Assembly (NCBI RefSeq): GCF_900142755.1
Contig: NZ_FRCA01000002.1
Coordinates: 62,001 to 126,000 of the forward strand
DNA: 64,000 nt
Origin: Halomonas cupida
GTDB lineage: Bacteria > Pseudomonadota > Gammaproteobacteria > Pseudomonadales > Halomonadaceae
Direction of reading: 5' to 3'
Within the stretch, counting starts at the first letter, position 1. Each line of letters opens with the position of its first letter. Below are positions 29,137 through 37,749 of the stretch, in pieces. The notes under the pieces are model-generated. The model was not told the DNA's origin. It made no database searches and saw only the letters and a program-made list of their open reading frames with translations. The position numbers were made by a program, and so were the translations under genes.

Positions 29137-30792
29137 TTAGGCCAGCGCAACCTGTGCACTTCCTGCTGGCCGACCATCGCGACGCGCCAGCTTGATCATG
29201 TCAGCCGCCTTCTCGGCAATCATGATGGTCGGTGCATTGGTGTTGCCCGAGACAATCACCGGCATGATCGAAGCATCGACCACACGCAACCCTTCAAGCC
29301 CGTGAACACAGAGCTGATCGTCGACCACCGCCATCGCACCCTGCCCCATCATGCAAGTGCCTGCGGGGTGATAGATGGTCTGGCTGTACTGACGCGCGGC
29401 CTCGAGCAATTGCTCATCGGTCTGCCAGTTTGCCCCCGGCACATACTCCTCCGTGATCACTTCAGCCAACGGCTGCTGAGCGGCAATGCGGCGCGCCACC
29501 TTGATGGCGTCCACCGCCACTCGGCAGTCTTCCTCGGTGCTCAGATAATTGGGCTGAATCGATGGGTAAACCGAGGCATCGGGACTGACGATACGTATCA
29601 CCCCCCGGCTGGAAGGCCGCAACTGGCAAACCGATGAGGTAAAGGCCGAGAACGGATGCACCCCGTCGGCAGGCTTGTCCGCCGACAATGGCTGCATATG
29701 GAACTGGATATCCGGACGCTGCAGATCCTGTCGAGAGTGCGTGAACACACACACCTGACTGGCCGCCAGTGTCAGCGGCCCCGTACGCGTGAACGCATAC
29801 TGCGCACCCACGGCAAGCTTTTTCAGCGGATGGCGAACTTCATCGTTGAGGGTTCGACAGCGCGTCTTGAACACCAACCGAATCTGCAGGTGGTCCTGGA
29901 GATTGTGGCCAACCCCCGGCAATTCGTGCAGACACTCCACCCCGACACTGGCCAGATGCAGGGGCTCACCAATACCGGAGCACTGCAGAATCTGGGGGGA
30001 GCCGATTGCACCGCTCGACAGCAGCACTTCACGATCAGCGTGAACCTGGTGCAGCTCATTGCCCTGTCGGTACTCGACACCGGTCACACGCTTGCCGTCC
30101 AGCAACAGGCGTTGGCAATGCGCGCGCTTGATCAGCGTAAGGTTGGGTCGTGAAAGCGCCGGGCGCAGAAAGGCCCTGGCCGTGGAACAGCGAAGTCCCT
30201 TGTGTGATGTCTGCTGAAAGTATCCGACGCCTTCCTGACGCGCGCCGTTGACGTCCTGGTTCTCGGGTATACCAGCGGCCCGTGCCGCCGCAATGAAGCG
30301 CTCGGCAATTTCACGCCTCAGTCGCAGATCCGACACCTTGAGTGGCCCATCAACCCCATGGTAATCATCGGCACCCCGTTCCTGGCATTCGGACTTCCTG
30401 AAATAGGGCAACACTGAAGCAAAGTCCCAGCCCTGGTTACCGGCTGCCGCCCAGTCGTCGTAGTCCTCCTTCTGGCCGCGAATATAGAGCAGGCCATTGA
30501 GCGAACTGGATCCTCCCAGCACCTTGCCGCGTGGCCATTGCAGTCGGCGGCCATTGATGCCCGCATCGGCATCGGTGAGATAGCACCAGTCGGTCGCGGG
30601 ATTGTGCATGGTCTTGAAATAGCCGACCGGCACATGAATCCAGGGGTTCCAATCCGCGCCTCCCGCCTCGAGCAACAGCACCGAGACGTCAGCATCCTCG
30701 CTCAGACGATTGGCCAGCACGCAGCCTGCTGACCCTGCCCCCACGATCACGTAATCGAAACCAGCACTTGTTGTTCGTCTTGTGGCTGCCAT
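29137..30792 (-). CDS. iseJ: GMC-family dehydrogenase, probable isethionate dehydrogenase (IseJ-like)
   Basis: 551 residues of the glucose-methanol-choline oxidoreductase family. FAD fold near the N-terminus (FDYVIVGAGSAGCVLANRL), GMC signature PRGKVLGGSSSLNGLLYIRG, and the C-terminal His/Asn active-site region (IYHPAGTCMMGQG and SGNTNAPTIMIAEKAADMI). By family alone it could be a choline dehydrogenase. Context argues for isethionate to sulfoacetaldehyde: it is divergent from a TRAP transporter and IclR gene, downstream lies a TauZ-like exporter, and xsc is in the window. The known IseJ is a membrane-bound GMC enzyme with an IclR-type regulator IseR. The start at 30792 (MAATRRTTSAG) is favoured over 30804 and 30879; its ribosome binding site is weak. 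Confidence 0.7.
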   Translation of the reverse strand: MAATRRTTSAGFDYVIVGAGSAGCVLANRLSEDADVSVLLLEAGGADWNPWIHVPVGYFKTMHNPATDWCYLTDADAGINGRRLQWPRGKVLGGSSSLNGLLYIRGQKEDYDDWAAAGNQGWDFASVLPYFRKSECQERGADDYHGVDGPLKVSDLRLRREIAERFIAAARAAGIPENQDVNGARQEGVGYFQQTSHKGLRCSTARAFLRPALSRPNLTLIKRAHCQRLLLDGKRVTGVEYRQGNELHQVHADREVLLSSGAIGSPQILQCSGIGEPLHLASVGVECLHELPGVGHNLQDHLQIRLVFKTRCRTLNDEVRHPLKKLAVGAQYAFTRTGPLTLAASQVCVFTHSRQDLQRPDIQFHMQPLSADKPADGVHPFSAFTSSVCQLRPSSRGVIRIVSPDASVYPSIQPNYLSTEEDCRVAVDAIKVARRIAAQQPLAEVITEEYVPGANWQTDEQLLEAARQYSQTIYHPAGTCMMGQGAMAVVDDQLCVHGLEGLRVVDASIMPVIVSGNTNAPTIMIAEKAADMIKLARRDGRPAGSAQVALA

Positions 30793-30818
30793 AGAAATAA
30801 CCATAAAAATGAGCTTTA

Positions 30819-30869
30819 TTGTCTCACTTAATATGATCGTCAAATTCAAAAAGATCAATATTGAGACAA
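30819..30869. promoter_or_regulatory. Divergent iseJ/iseK control region with TTGTCTCA ... TGAGACAA inverted repeat
   Basis: In a markedly AT-rich 207-bp divergent intergenic region, TTGTCTCA (30819-30826) is perfectly complementary to TGAGACAA (30862-30869). This is a plausible site for the IclR-type regulator encoded at the end of the TRAP operon. Confidence 0.4.
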
Positions 30870-30999
30870 AATATATCATTTTTGTTGATCTAGGCCAAAC
30901 AGCCTTCTATGTTGAATGCAGGGCCCGCCTCTCGGGTCTGGCGTCTGCAAGGCAGATGCAGCATCCCAACCACAAGATCACAACACTCGGGAGCACCTC

Positions 31000-32235
31000 A
31001 TGAACGAACGCCACTCTCCCCTCTCGGGCCTATCACGCCGCGACTTTCTCGATATCTCGGGGCGCTTTGGCCTGACCTCTACGCTACTGGCTGCCAGCGG
31101 CCTCGGTGTGGGGTTGACTGCCTCGAGCCTGGCGCGTGCCGCCGATGGTGAGCAGCAACGCCGCTACCAGACGGAACCCAAATTCCAGCTACGCTTTGGC
31201 GCCTCCGGATTCAACGAACGCAACCTGGACATCCAGAAGTCCGGCCAGCTGTTCTTCGCTCGTGACCTCGAGGAGCGTACCAACGGTGCCATCAGGGTCG
31301 AGTTCATGGGCAGCAACGAGGTCTGCAACCAGCTCGACTGCGTCAGCAAGACCCAGCAGGGCATCGTCGATATCTTCTCGGCGTCGACCCAGAACTCGGC
31401 AGGCGGTGCGCCCTACCTCAATGTTCTCGACTTCGCCTACATGTTCCCCACCGTGGCGTCGATGTTTCACTTCTTCTACGACCCACGCAGCGAGGCCCTG
31501 CTGCGTGAGCCTCTCCGTCAACGTCACCAGTTGCAGTTCCTGTTCACCCACTGCGACCTGCGCGGCCTGATGATGGGCCTGAAATGGGAAGACAAGCCCC
31601 TGATCACCAGCCTCGAGGAGCTACAGGGCACCAAGAACCGTGTCACCGGCACCCAACTGGGCCGCATTGCCATGGAGCAACTGGGACTCAACCCGGTGCC
31701 GGTGGCTTGGGAAGAGACCCTCGATGGCTTGCGTCAGGGTTTGCTCGATGGTGCGGAAACCTGGATGAGCGCCGTGGCCTACGCCGGTATGGCACCGGTG
31801 GTGTCCCAGGCGGTGGATCTGCGCTTCTTCGCCGGGACAGAACATACCGCCATGAGCCTGCCCAAGTTCGATAGCCTGGGCTCGGAGCTGCAGGACCAGG
31901 TAATGGAGTCGGCCTACGCTGCGCAGATCTTTACTCAGGGGATGAACGAAGCCGGTCGTTATCAGATCGTCGGCGCCACCGAGCACCCGGATACCAACAC
32001 GGTGTTCGCCCAGAACAACGTGCGCGTGGCGCCACTATCCGACGAAGTCCGCAGCCAGGCCGAACAGCTCTGTGCTCCGGAATTCAACCCCGAGCCCTGG
32101 GAGCAGTGGCGCGAGCGACTCAACGCCTGGGCGGGCGATGTCGATATCTATCAGGAAATTCATACCATTGCCCGGGAGATTCCCCGCGACATCGCCGCCG
32201 TCAACGTCGCGCCCAAACGCTGGTGGAGGTCCTGA
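31000..32235 (+). CDS. TRAP transporter substrate-binding protein with Tat signal (IseK-like)
   Basis: 411 residues. The N-terminus is a twin-arginine signal (LSRRDFLDISGRFGLTSTLLAASGLGVGL, cleavage near ARA-AD). The mature part is a DctP-type solute-binding protein, with LRFGASGFNERNLDIQKSGQLFFARDLEERT, SNEVCNQLDCVSKTQQGIVDI and GLRQGLLDGAETWMS. A Tat-exported binding protein folds before export, less common for TRAP systems. The ATG at 31000 follows GGGAG. It overlaps the small-permease gene by one base (TGATG). Isethionate is the proposed ligand from context; binding residues cannot be assigned by eye. Confidence 0.85.
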   Translation: MNERHSPLSGLSRRDFLDISGRFGLTSTLLAASGLGVGLTASSLARAADGEQQRRYQTEPKFQLRFGASGFNERNLDIQKSGQLFFARDLEERTNGAIRVEFMGSNEVCNQLDCVSKTQQGIVDIFSASTQNSAGGAPYLNVLDFAYMFPTVASMFHFFYDPRSEALLREPLRQRHQLQFLFTHCDLRGLMMGLKWEDKPLITSLEELQGTKNRVTGTQLGRIAMEQLGLNPVPVAWEETLDGLRQGLLDGAETWMSAVAYAGMAPVVSQAVDLRFFAGTEHTAMSLPKFDSLGSELQDQVMESAYAAQIFTQGMNEAGRYQIVGATEHPDTNTVFAQNNVRVAPLSDEVRSQAEQLCAPEFNPEPWEQWRERLNAWAGDVDIYQEIHTIAREIPRDIAAVNVAPKRWWRS

Positions 32236-32876
32236 TGAGTCAGCATATCGCCATGCCGTCAAAACCTTCAGATTCGTCATCACCACATCCACGGGAGGCG
32301 TCTTCGGGCGCCTCGGATGTCACGGGACCGATTCAGCCAGGCCGAGAGCGTCCGGCCTGGCTGAAGCCACTGTACTGGCTGGATGACAACCTCGAGAAGG
32401 TGGTCATTCTGATCTCCTACAGCGGCATGGCCGGCATCATCTTCGTCGAGGTCATCCGGCGTTTCTTCTTCAATCTGCAGGCCCCCTGGAGCACCAGCAT
32501 TCCGGTGCTGCTGTTCCTGTGGCTCACCTGGTTCGGCGCCTCGCTCAATGTCAAACAGCGCACCCACCTGTCGCTCAACGAAATTCGCATGCGCCTGCCC
32601 TATGTCGGGCAGTTCCTGTGTCAGGTGCTTGATGCCGTGCTGTGGATCGGCTTCGGTGTCATGGTCATTCATTTCACCAGCGCCCAGGTCGAACTTGCCT
32701 GGATGAATTTCGCCATCGTACCTGGCACCGACAACGTCATGCAGTGGTGGTTCTACCTGGCCACACCGCTGGCATGGACACTGATCATCCTGCGCGTGTT
32801 ACAGAACCTGTGGCAGGACATCAGTCGCTTCCGCCACCGCGAGCCATTCAATCTGCAACCCTCGATCATGGACTAG
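32235..32876 (+). CDS. TRAP transporter small permease (DctQ type; IseL-like)
   Basis: 213 residues. A hydrophilic ~50-residue leader rich in Ser, Pro and Arg is followed by four helices typical of DctQ: VVILISYSGMAGIIFVEVIRRF, TSIPVLLFLWLTWFGASLNVKQRTHLSLNEI, LCQVLDAVLWIGFGVMVIHF and MQWWFYLATPLAWTLIILRVLQN. It overlaps the upstream binding-protein gene by one base and is followed by the large permease gene 10 bp later. The leader is longer than usual, and an internal ATG (MPSKPS) is a possible alternative start. Confidence 0.83.
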   Translation: MSQHIAMPSKPSDSSSPHPREASSGASDVTGPIQPGRERPAWLKPLYWLDDNLEKVVILISYSGMAGIIFVEVIRRFFFNLQAPWSTSIPVLLFLWLTWFGASLNVKQRTHLSLNEIRMRLPYVGQFLCQVLDAVLWIGFGVMVIHFTSAQVELAWMNFAIVPGTDNVMQWWFYLATPLAWTLIILRVLQNLWQDISRFRHREPFNLQPSIMD

Positions 32877-32886
32877 GAGACTCATC

Positions 32887-34167
32887 ATGACAGACGGATT
32901 CATGATCGGCCTGGTAACCGCCGGCAGTACCCTGATCTTCCTGCTGGGCGTGCCGATATTTCTGGTCATTGGCCTGTGGGTGGTCGGCACCAGCCTGATC
33001 ATTGACTTCACCCTGGCCAACATCGGCGTCACGCTGTTCCAGGGCCTGAGCTTCTTCGGCCTGCTGGCACTCCCGCTGTTCATTCTGACCGGCGACCTGA
33101 TCAACGCCGCCGGTATCGCCAAGCGCCTCTCCGACTTCGCCTATTCGCTACTGGGCTGGATGCGTGGTGGTCTGGGTATGGCCACGCTCGGTGCCTGCGG
33201 CCTGTTCGCCGCCATATCCGGCTCCAACGCCGGCACCACAGCGACCATCGGCTCGATCATGCAGCCTGAAATGGTCAAGAACGGCTATGACGAGCGTTTC
33301 TCCGCCGCCACGGCAGCATCCGGAGGCACCGTCGGCATCATCATCCCACCGAGCATCATCTTCATCGTCTACGGCTTCATGATGAACCTGTCGATCAGCG
33401 ATCTGTTCATCGCCGGCATGATCCCGGGGGCCATGATGGTGTTGGGGATGATGATCGCCTGTCATCTGGTGGCACGCCGCCATGGCTGGGGCACTCTACT
33501 GCCGTTCAAGGTCGGCTCCAGTGCGCGCCTGGCCCGCCGTGCCTACCTGGGCTTCGCCACCATCGGCGTCGTACTCTACGGGATCTATTCCGGAATGTTC
33601 TCACCCACCGAGGCCGCTGCCATTACCGTGGGCTTCACCTTGATCGCCGGTCTGGCCATCACGCGGGAAATTCGCGTCACTGCCCTGCCCAGCATCATGC
33701 TCCGCTCGGGACAGATTGCCGGCATGCTGGCTCCGCTGATCGCCATTTCCGTTGTCATGCAGCAGTTACTGTCGGTGCTCGGTGCAGGCCAGATACTGGA
33801 AGACCTGTTGCTGGGTCTGGGAAGCTACTATGCGGTACTCGGCGCCTGCATGATCATGATTCTGCTTGCCGGTATGATTCTGGAAAGCCTACCGGTGACG
33901 ATTATCCTGGCCCCGATCCTGGCGCCCATTGCGCAGAGCGTCGGAGTCGACCCTATCCACTTTGCGGTGATTTTCCTGGTCGGCGCGGCCATCGGCTTCG
34001 TTACCCCTCCGTTCGGGCTCAACCTGTATGTCGCCAGCAGCATTACCGGCATTCCCTACCTGCGCCTGGTGAAATACATCATCCCTTATTTCATCGCATT
34101 GCTGGCCTGCTGGATCGCGATATCGCTGTGGCCACAACTGTCGCTGGCACTGATCGGTCAAGGGTGA
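32887..34167 (+). CDS. TRAP transporter large permease (DctM type; IseM-like)
   Basis: 426 residues with about 12 membrane segments, the normal DctM length. Conserved elements: FLVIGLWVVGTSLI, LPLFILTGDLINAAGIAKRL, AISGSNAGTTATIGSIMQPEMVKNGYDERFSAATAASGGTVGIIIPPSIIFIVYG, and GFVTPPFGLNLYVASSITGI. It provides Na+-driven translocation for the binding protein encoded upstream. AGGAG precedes the ATG. The IclR gene follows in the same direction after about 140 bp. Confidence 0.92.
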   Translation: MTDGFMIGLVTAGSTLIFLLGVPIFLVIGLWVVGTSLIIDFTLANIGVTLFQGLSFFGLLALPLFILTGDLINAAGIAKRLSDFAYSLLGWMRGGLGMATLGACGLFAAISGSNAGTTATIGSIMQPEMVKNGYDERFSAATAASGGTVGIIIPPSIIFIVYGFMMNLSISDLFIAGMIPGAMMVLGMMIACHLVARRHGWGTLLPFKVGSSARLARRAYLGFATIGVVLYGIYSGMFSPTEAAAITVGFTLIAGLAITREIRVTALPSIMLRSGQIAGMLAPLIAISVVMQQLLSVLGAGQILEDLLLGLGSYYAVLGACMIMILLAGMILESLPVTIILAPILAPIAQSVGVDPIHFAVIFLVGAAIGFVTPPFGLNLYVASSITGIPYLRLVKYIIPYFIALLACWIAISLWPQLSLALIGQG

Positions 34168-34310
34168 TCGACAGCCAGCATCAGTGCGTACGTGGCAAGC
34201 CAATGGACTCGGGCCAACGACGAGGTTGGCGTGAGTCATCTTCGGCTTGCCGCGTTATCATGAGCACTGACGATATCCTGCCCCTCTCGCGCCAACGCAA
34301 AGGATCGCGT

Positions 34311-35093
34311 ATGTCCACAGAACGTGACAGTTCACGCCGTAACGCCACCAACTCCACCCTGCAGCGAGGGCTGATGCTGCTGGAAACCATCGCCACCGCT
34401 CCCCATGGCATGAGTGCAGCAGACCTTGAGCGCCACCTCGAGATACCCAAACCCACCCTCCACCGTCTGCTCAAGCAGCTCGAGGAGCAGGGGCTGGTGG
34501 TCCGAGATATGGAAGGACGCAACCTGCTGCCGGGGGAACGACTGCACCAGATCGCCATGGGAGTGCTGGCCAACGAAAGCCTGAAGGCTCCGCGCAGAAT
34601 GTTGCTCAAGCGTCTTGCTGAGGAGGTCGGAGAAACCTGCAACCTGACCCTGCTCGATGGCCATGAAGTCCTGTACTACGAAAGGGTCGAAACCAACTGG
34701 CCGGTACGCATCCAACTGCCTCCGGGCTCCCGGCTACCGCTGCACTGCACCGCCAGTGGCAAGCTGTTCCTGGCACTGATGCCGACAGGACAGCGGCGCA
34801 ATCTACTCAAGCACCTGGCATTGGAAGCGTACACTCCCTATACCGCGACAGACGTAGAGGAGCTCGAGACACGCCTGAAGCGTATCGCCGACGATGAACT
34901 GAGTGTCGATGACGAGGAGTTCATCCAGGGAATGGTGTCCGTCGCGGTGCCTGTCTATGATCAAGCCGGGCGCATTCAGGCGTCATTGGCCATCCATGCT
35001 CCACGCCTGCGTCACACCATCGACAGTCTGCGCGAATGGGTGCCACGTATGCGTCACATCTCCAGCAGCCTGCAGGACACCCTGTGGACTTGA
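34311..35093 (+). CDS. IclR-family regulator (IseR-like)
   Basis: 260 residues. Winged helix at ~18-80 (STLQRGLMLLETIATAP, recognition region IPKPTLHRLLKQLEEQG) and IclR effector domain (GETCNLTLLDGHEVLYYERVET, PPGSRLPLHCTASGKLFLAL). It closely resembles the IclR protein next to xsc (57135-57962), with the same P-K-P-T-L-H-R recognition helix and a near-identical ASGKLFLA block. The ATG at 34311 has AAGGA eight bases upstream; the longer frame from 34128 overlaps the permease gene. Position at the end of the TRAP operon matches the iseR arrangement I know from isethionate loci. Confidence 0.85.
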   Translation: MSTERDSSRRNATNSTLQRGLMLLETIATAPHGMSAADLERHLEIPKPTLHRLLKQLEEQGLVVRDMEGRNLLPGERLHQIAMGVLANESLKAPRRMLLKRLAEEVGETCNLTLLDGHEVLYYERVETNWPVRIQLPPGSRLPLHCTASGKLFLALMPTGQRRNLLKHLALEAYTPYTATDVEELETRLKRIADDELSVDDEEFIQGMVSVAVPVYDQAGRIQASLAIHAPRLRHTIDSLREWVPRMRHISSSLQDTLWT

Positions 35094-35129
35094 GTCAACT
35101 CTGACAGACACCGGCATTTCGTCCCAGCA

Positions 35130-35612
35130 TCACACCGGCGGAACCACCACTACCGGAACGCTGGAGCGCTTGACCACCCCCTTGGTCACCTTGCCAGCCC
35201 AGGACGCGGCGAAGCCACGCTTGTTCGCCGCCATCACGATCATGTCGCAGTCGTGGCGTGTGGCATATCGAATGATTTCAGCGGCGGGATAGCCTTCCAC
35301 CACCGCTCGCGCCTGTATCAGTTCTCTTGATGGGATCTCACTCATTGGTGAGGTCCAGAACTCATCGAGAAAGTCATCCAGACGCCCACGTGCCTGGTCA
35401 AGGCGTTGCTCCATCAAACCCTCAAGCGTCTGGCGCTGGCGGATGTTGGCCTTGAGCGTGTTCATCACATCATCGGACAGTGACTTGACCGCATGCAGCA
35501 CGTGCAATTCGGCTCCCAGCGCCTGAGCCAGACACAATGAGTGCGACAACACCTGATGGCAGTCGTCACGCAGTCCGAGGCAACACAGCAGTCGACGGAT
35601 TGAACCAGGCAT
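35130..35612 (-). CDS. Universal stress protein (UspA/TeaD-like) of the TRAP operon
   Basis: 160 residues with the UspA alpha/beta fold: IRRLLCCLGLRDDCHQVLSHSLCLAQALGAELHVLHAV at the N-terminus and CDMIVMAANKR ... VKRSSVPVVVVPPV at the C-terminus. The ATP-binding loop normally reading G-x2-G-x9-G-(S/T) is degenerate here (KRGFAASWAGKVTKG), so nucleotide binding is uncertain. The start at 35612 has AAGGAG upstream. It lies 94 bp after the TRAP large permease gene; ectoine TRAP operons (teaABC-teaD, uehABC-usp) have the same layout, where TeaD modulates transport. Confidence 0.82.
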   Translation of the reverse strand: MPGSIRRLLCCLGLRDDCHQVLSHSLCLAQALGAELHVLHAVKSLSDDVMNTLKANIRQRQTLEGLMEQRLDQARGRLDDFLDEFWTSPMSEIPSRELIQARAVVEGYPAAEIIRYATRHDCDMIVMAANKRGFAASWAGKVTKGVVKRSSVPVVVVPPV

Positions 35613-35706
35613 GGCATGACTCCTTGCTCTTGTTAATGGCTCTTGTGAATGGCTCTGGTGAATGGCTCTGGTGAACGGTTCTTTGGATGCCGGGTATCGG
35701 CAATGG

Positions 35707-37047
35707 TCAGTATCCGAGTACCCGTGGTAGCCACAGGGAAATCTCGGGGAAATACGCAATCATGAACAAGGCAAATACCGAGGCCCCTGCAAAGGGTAGT
35801 GCCTTGACCGATATCTCTTCGATCGAGGACCCGCCAATGCCGGAAGCCACGAACAGATTTTCTCCCAGAGGAGGTGTCTGGAAGCCGATTGCCAATGCAC
35901 ACACCACCACGATGCCGACATGCACTGGGTCCATGCCCAGCATATACATGATCGGCAGCAACACTGGCGTCAGAATCATGATCGCTGCCAGGGTTTCCAT
36001 GAACATACCGACGAACAGCAGAAACCCGATGACCATGGCCCAGATCAGATAGATGTTGTCGGTAAAGCTGAGCATGCTTTCGGCGATAATAGCTGGAACT
36101 CTCTGCTCGACCAGAAGGCGGCCGAATACTGTGGCAGTGAAGAGGATAAGTAGCACTCTTCCGGTAATCCAGGTAGTCGTCTCCAATGTTTTCAATGTCG
36201 GTTTCCACTTCAATTCCTTATGCAGAAAAATCCCGACTACCAAGGTATAGGCAATGGCCACAATGGCGGACTCGGTCGGAGTAAAAAGACCAGAATAGAT
36301 CCCACCGAGAATGATGATGGGAGCAAGAATCGACCATACACCGCGACGCAAGCTGGCACCGATATCGCTCATCGACCAGACATCACTCAAGCCACGATAA
36401 CCTCGGCGTTTCGAGATGATGTAATTCATGGTGAGTAGACAGCTGGCAATCACAATCCCCGGAACAACCCCGGCAATGAACAGTTTGGGGATCGACAAGG
36501 TCTGGAAGGAGCCAAATTCGGCCACTGCCTCCGCAGGTGGCTGGAGCCCCATGCCGGAGATACCGAAGATGACCATAGGGATCGAAGGAGGGATCACCAC
36601 GCCGAGGCCTCCTGATGATGCCGTGATCGCCGAGCCGTATCCCTTGTCGTAACCGCGTTTGGCCATCGCCGGAATCATCAGCATTCCCACTGCTGCTGTC
36701 GTGGCAGGGCCAGATCCCGAGATCGCACCAAAGAACATGCAGGCAAAGACCGTTGCTGCCGCCAGTCCCCCCGTTACCGGGCCCGCAAAGGCTTCGGCGA
36801 TATCGACCAGACGCCGGGAGATACCCGCCGCCTCCATCAATGCACCGGCAAGAATAAAGGCGGGTAGCGCCATCAGCGGGAAGGCTCCGACTGATGTGAA
36901 AGCGATCTGCACAAAAGCCATGGGGTCTTCACCCAACGACAGATAAGTCGCCAGAGCAGCCACACCCAGCGACACCGTAATCGGGGCCCCCAGCACCAAC
37001 AACAGAAAGAACACGCCAAATAGTACATAGATGATGGTGGTATCCAT
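35707..37047 (-). CDS. TRAP transporter large permease (DctM type), second TRAP system
   Basis: 446 residues, about 12 membrane segments. Conserved DctM stretches are visible: LGAPITVSLGVAALATYL, LPAFILAGALMEAAGISRRLVDIAEAF, GAISGSGPATTAAVGMLMIPAMAKRGYDKGYGSAITASSGGLGVVIPPSIPMVIFG and GFQTPPLGENLFVASGI. The ATG at 37047 (MDTTIIYVLFG) follows AAGGGGGG and begins one base after the stop of the small permease. It belongs to a minus-strand operon of binding protein, small permease, large permease and stress protein. Confidence 0.91.
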   Translation of the reverse strand: MDTTIIYVLFGVFFLLLVLGAPITVSLGVAALATYLSLGEDPMAFVQIAFTSVGAFPLMALPAFILAGALMEAAGISRRLVDIAEAFAGPVTGGLAAATVFACMFFGAISGSGPATTAAVGMLMIPAMAKRGYDKGYGSAITASSGGLGVVIPPSIPMVIFGISGMGLQPPAEAVAEFGSFQTLSIPKLFIAGVVPGIVIASCLLTMNYIISKRRGYRGLSDVWSMSDIGASLRRGVWSILAPIIILGGIYSGLFTPTESAIVAIAYTLVVGIFLHKELKWKPTLKTLETTTWITGRVLLILFTATVFGRLLVEQRVPAIIAESMLSFTDNIYLIWAMVIGFLLFVGMFMETLAAIMILTPVLLPIMYMLGMDPVHVGIVVVCALAIGFQTPPLGENLFVASGIGGSSIEEISVKALPFAGASVFALFMIAYFPEISLWLPRVLGY

Positions 37048-37048
37048 A

Positions 37049-37594
37049 TCAGCCCCCCTTGCTATCTGTTGTCGCCGACGCCTTGGCATCTTCAATGGCT
37101 TCTGACTCAGGGTCGGAAAGCTCACGATGCTTGACGAAACGCAGGTAATTGTTCTGCAGGATCCTCAGCGTCATGGCGATGAAGGCAAGAGGTAGAATCA
37201 GATAGAAAACCTTCATTGGCACACCGAGTGTCTGTGACTTCCAGAAGGTATTCATCTTGTTGAAAACAAAATCATAACTGAGCCAGATAAAGACCAGATT
37301 GAAGCCAATCCAGATCAAGTCCGTTACCAGACCACAAGCCAGCTCAACCCAACGCGGAAAGAAGCGAAACTGAAAGGTGACCCGATTGTGTGCCGACTTC
37401 TTCGCTGCGTAGACAGCCCCGAGATAGGCGAACCAGACAAAGGCATAGGTGGCAAGTTCATCACCCCATGGCAGTGAATAGTTGAATAGATTGCGCAGGA
37501 CAATCTGGGCAAACAGCAGCAACACGAAGGTCACCAGCAACAACTGGCACAGAATATTCTCGACATTGTCGAGCAGCTTCCAGACGCGGTTCAT
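37049..37594 (-). CDS. TRAP transporter small permease (DctQ type), second TRAP system
   Basis: 181 residues with four helices (ENILCQLLLVTFVLLLFAQIVLRN; ELATYAFVWFAYLGAVYAAKK; LACGLVTDLIWIGFNLVFIWLSYDF; FYLILPLAFIAMTLRILQNN) and a charged C-terminal tail. The motif SLPWGDELATYAFVWFAYLG is typical of DctQ. It is separated from the binding-protein gene by 155 bp holding a strong hairpin, and from the large permease by a single base. Confidence 0.88.
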   Translation of the reverse strand: MNRVWKLLDNVENILCQLLLVTFVLLLFAQIVLRNLFNYSLPWGDELATYAFVWFAYLGAVYAAKKSAHNRVTFQFRFFPRWVELACGLVTDLIWIGFNLVFIWLSYDFVFNKMNTFWKSQTLGVPMKVFYLILPLAFIAMTLRILQNNYLRFVKHRELSDPESEAIEDAKASATTDSKGG

Positions 37595-37690
37595 GGCAAG
37601 GAACTCCCGGGTCAGGCTAAGTGAGCGACGGGCCCTTCAGGGTGTCGACGAAGCCTCGTGCATCTTTCGACACCCACTCCTTTCGACACC

Positions 37691-37721
37691 CACTTCGCCG
37701 CCGGAACCCAGCGGCGAAGTG
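37691..37721 (-). terminator. Intra-operon hairpin between TRAP binding-protein and DctQ genes
   Basis: CACTTCGCCGC and GCGGCGAAGTG form a perfect 11-bp stem with a 9-base loop. A direct repeat TTTCGACACCCACT occurs twice just beyond it on the DctQ side. Such hairpins often raise binding-protein expression relative to the permease by attenuation or by stabilising the upstream mRNA. Confidence 0.6.
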
Positions 37722-37749
37722 ATGAACAAGTGGCGAAGCAGCCGGGTCA

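Noticed and set aside
29137-30792. Choline dehydrogenase betA
   Set aside because: Family membership allows it, but there is no betB, betI or choline transporter; the TRAP-IclR context fits isethionate better. The alternative is kept as a caveat in the feature.
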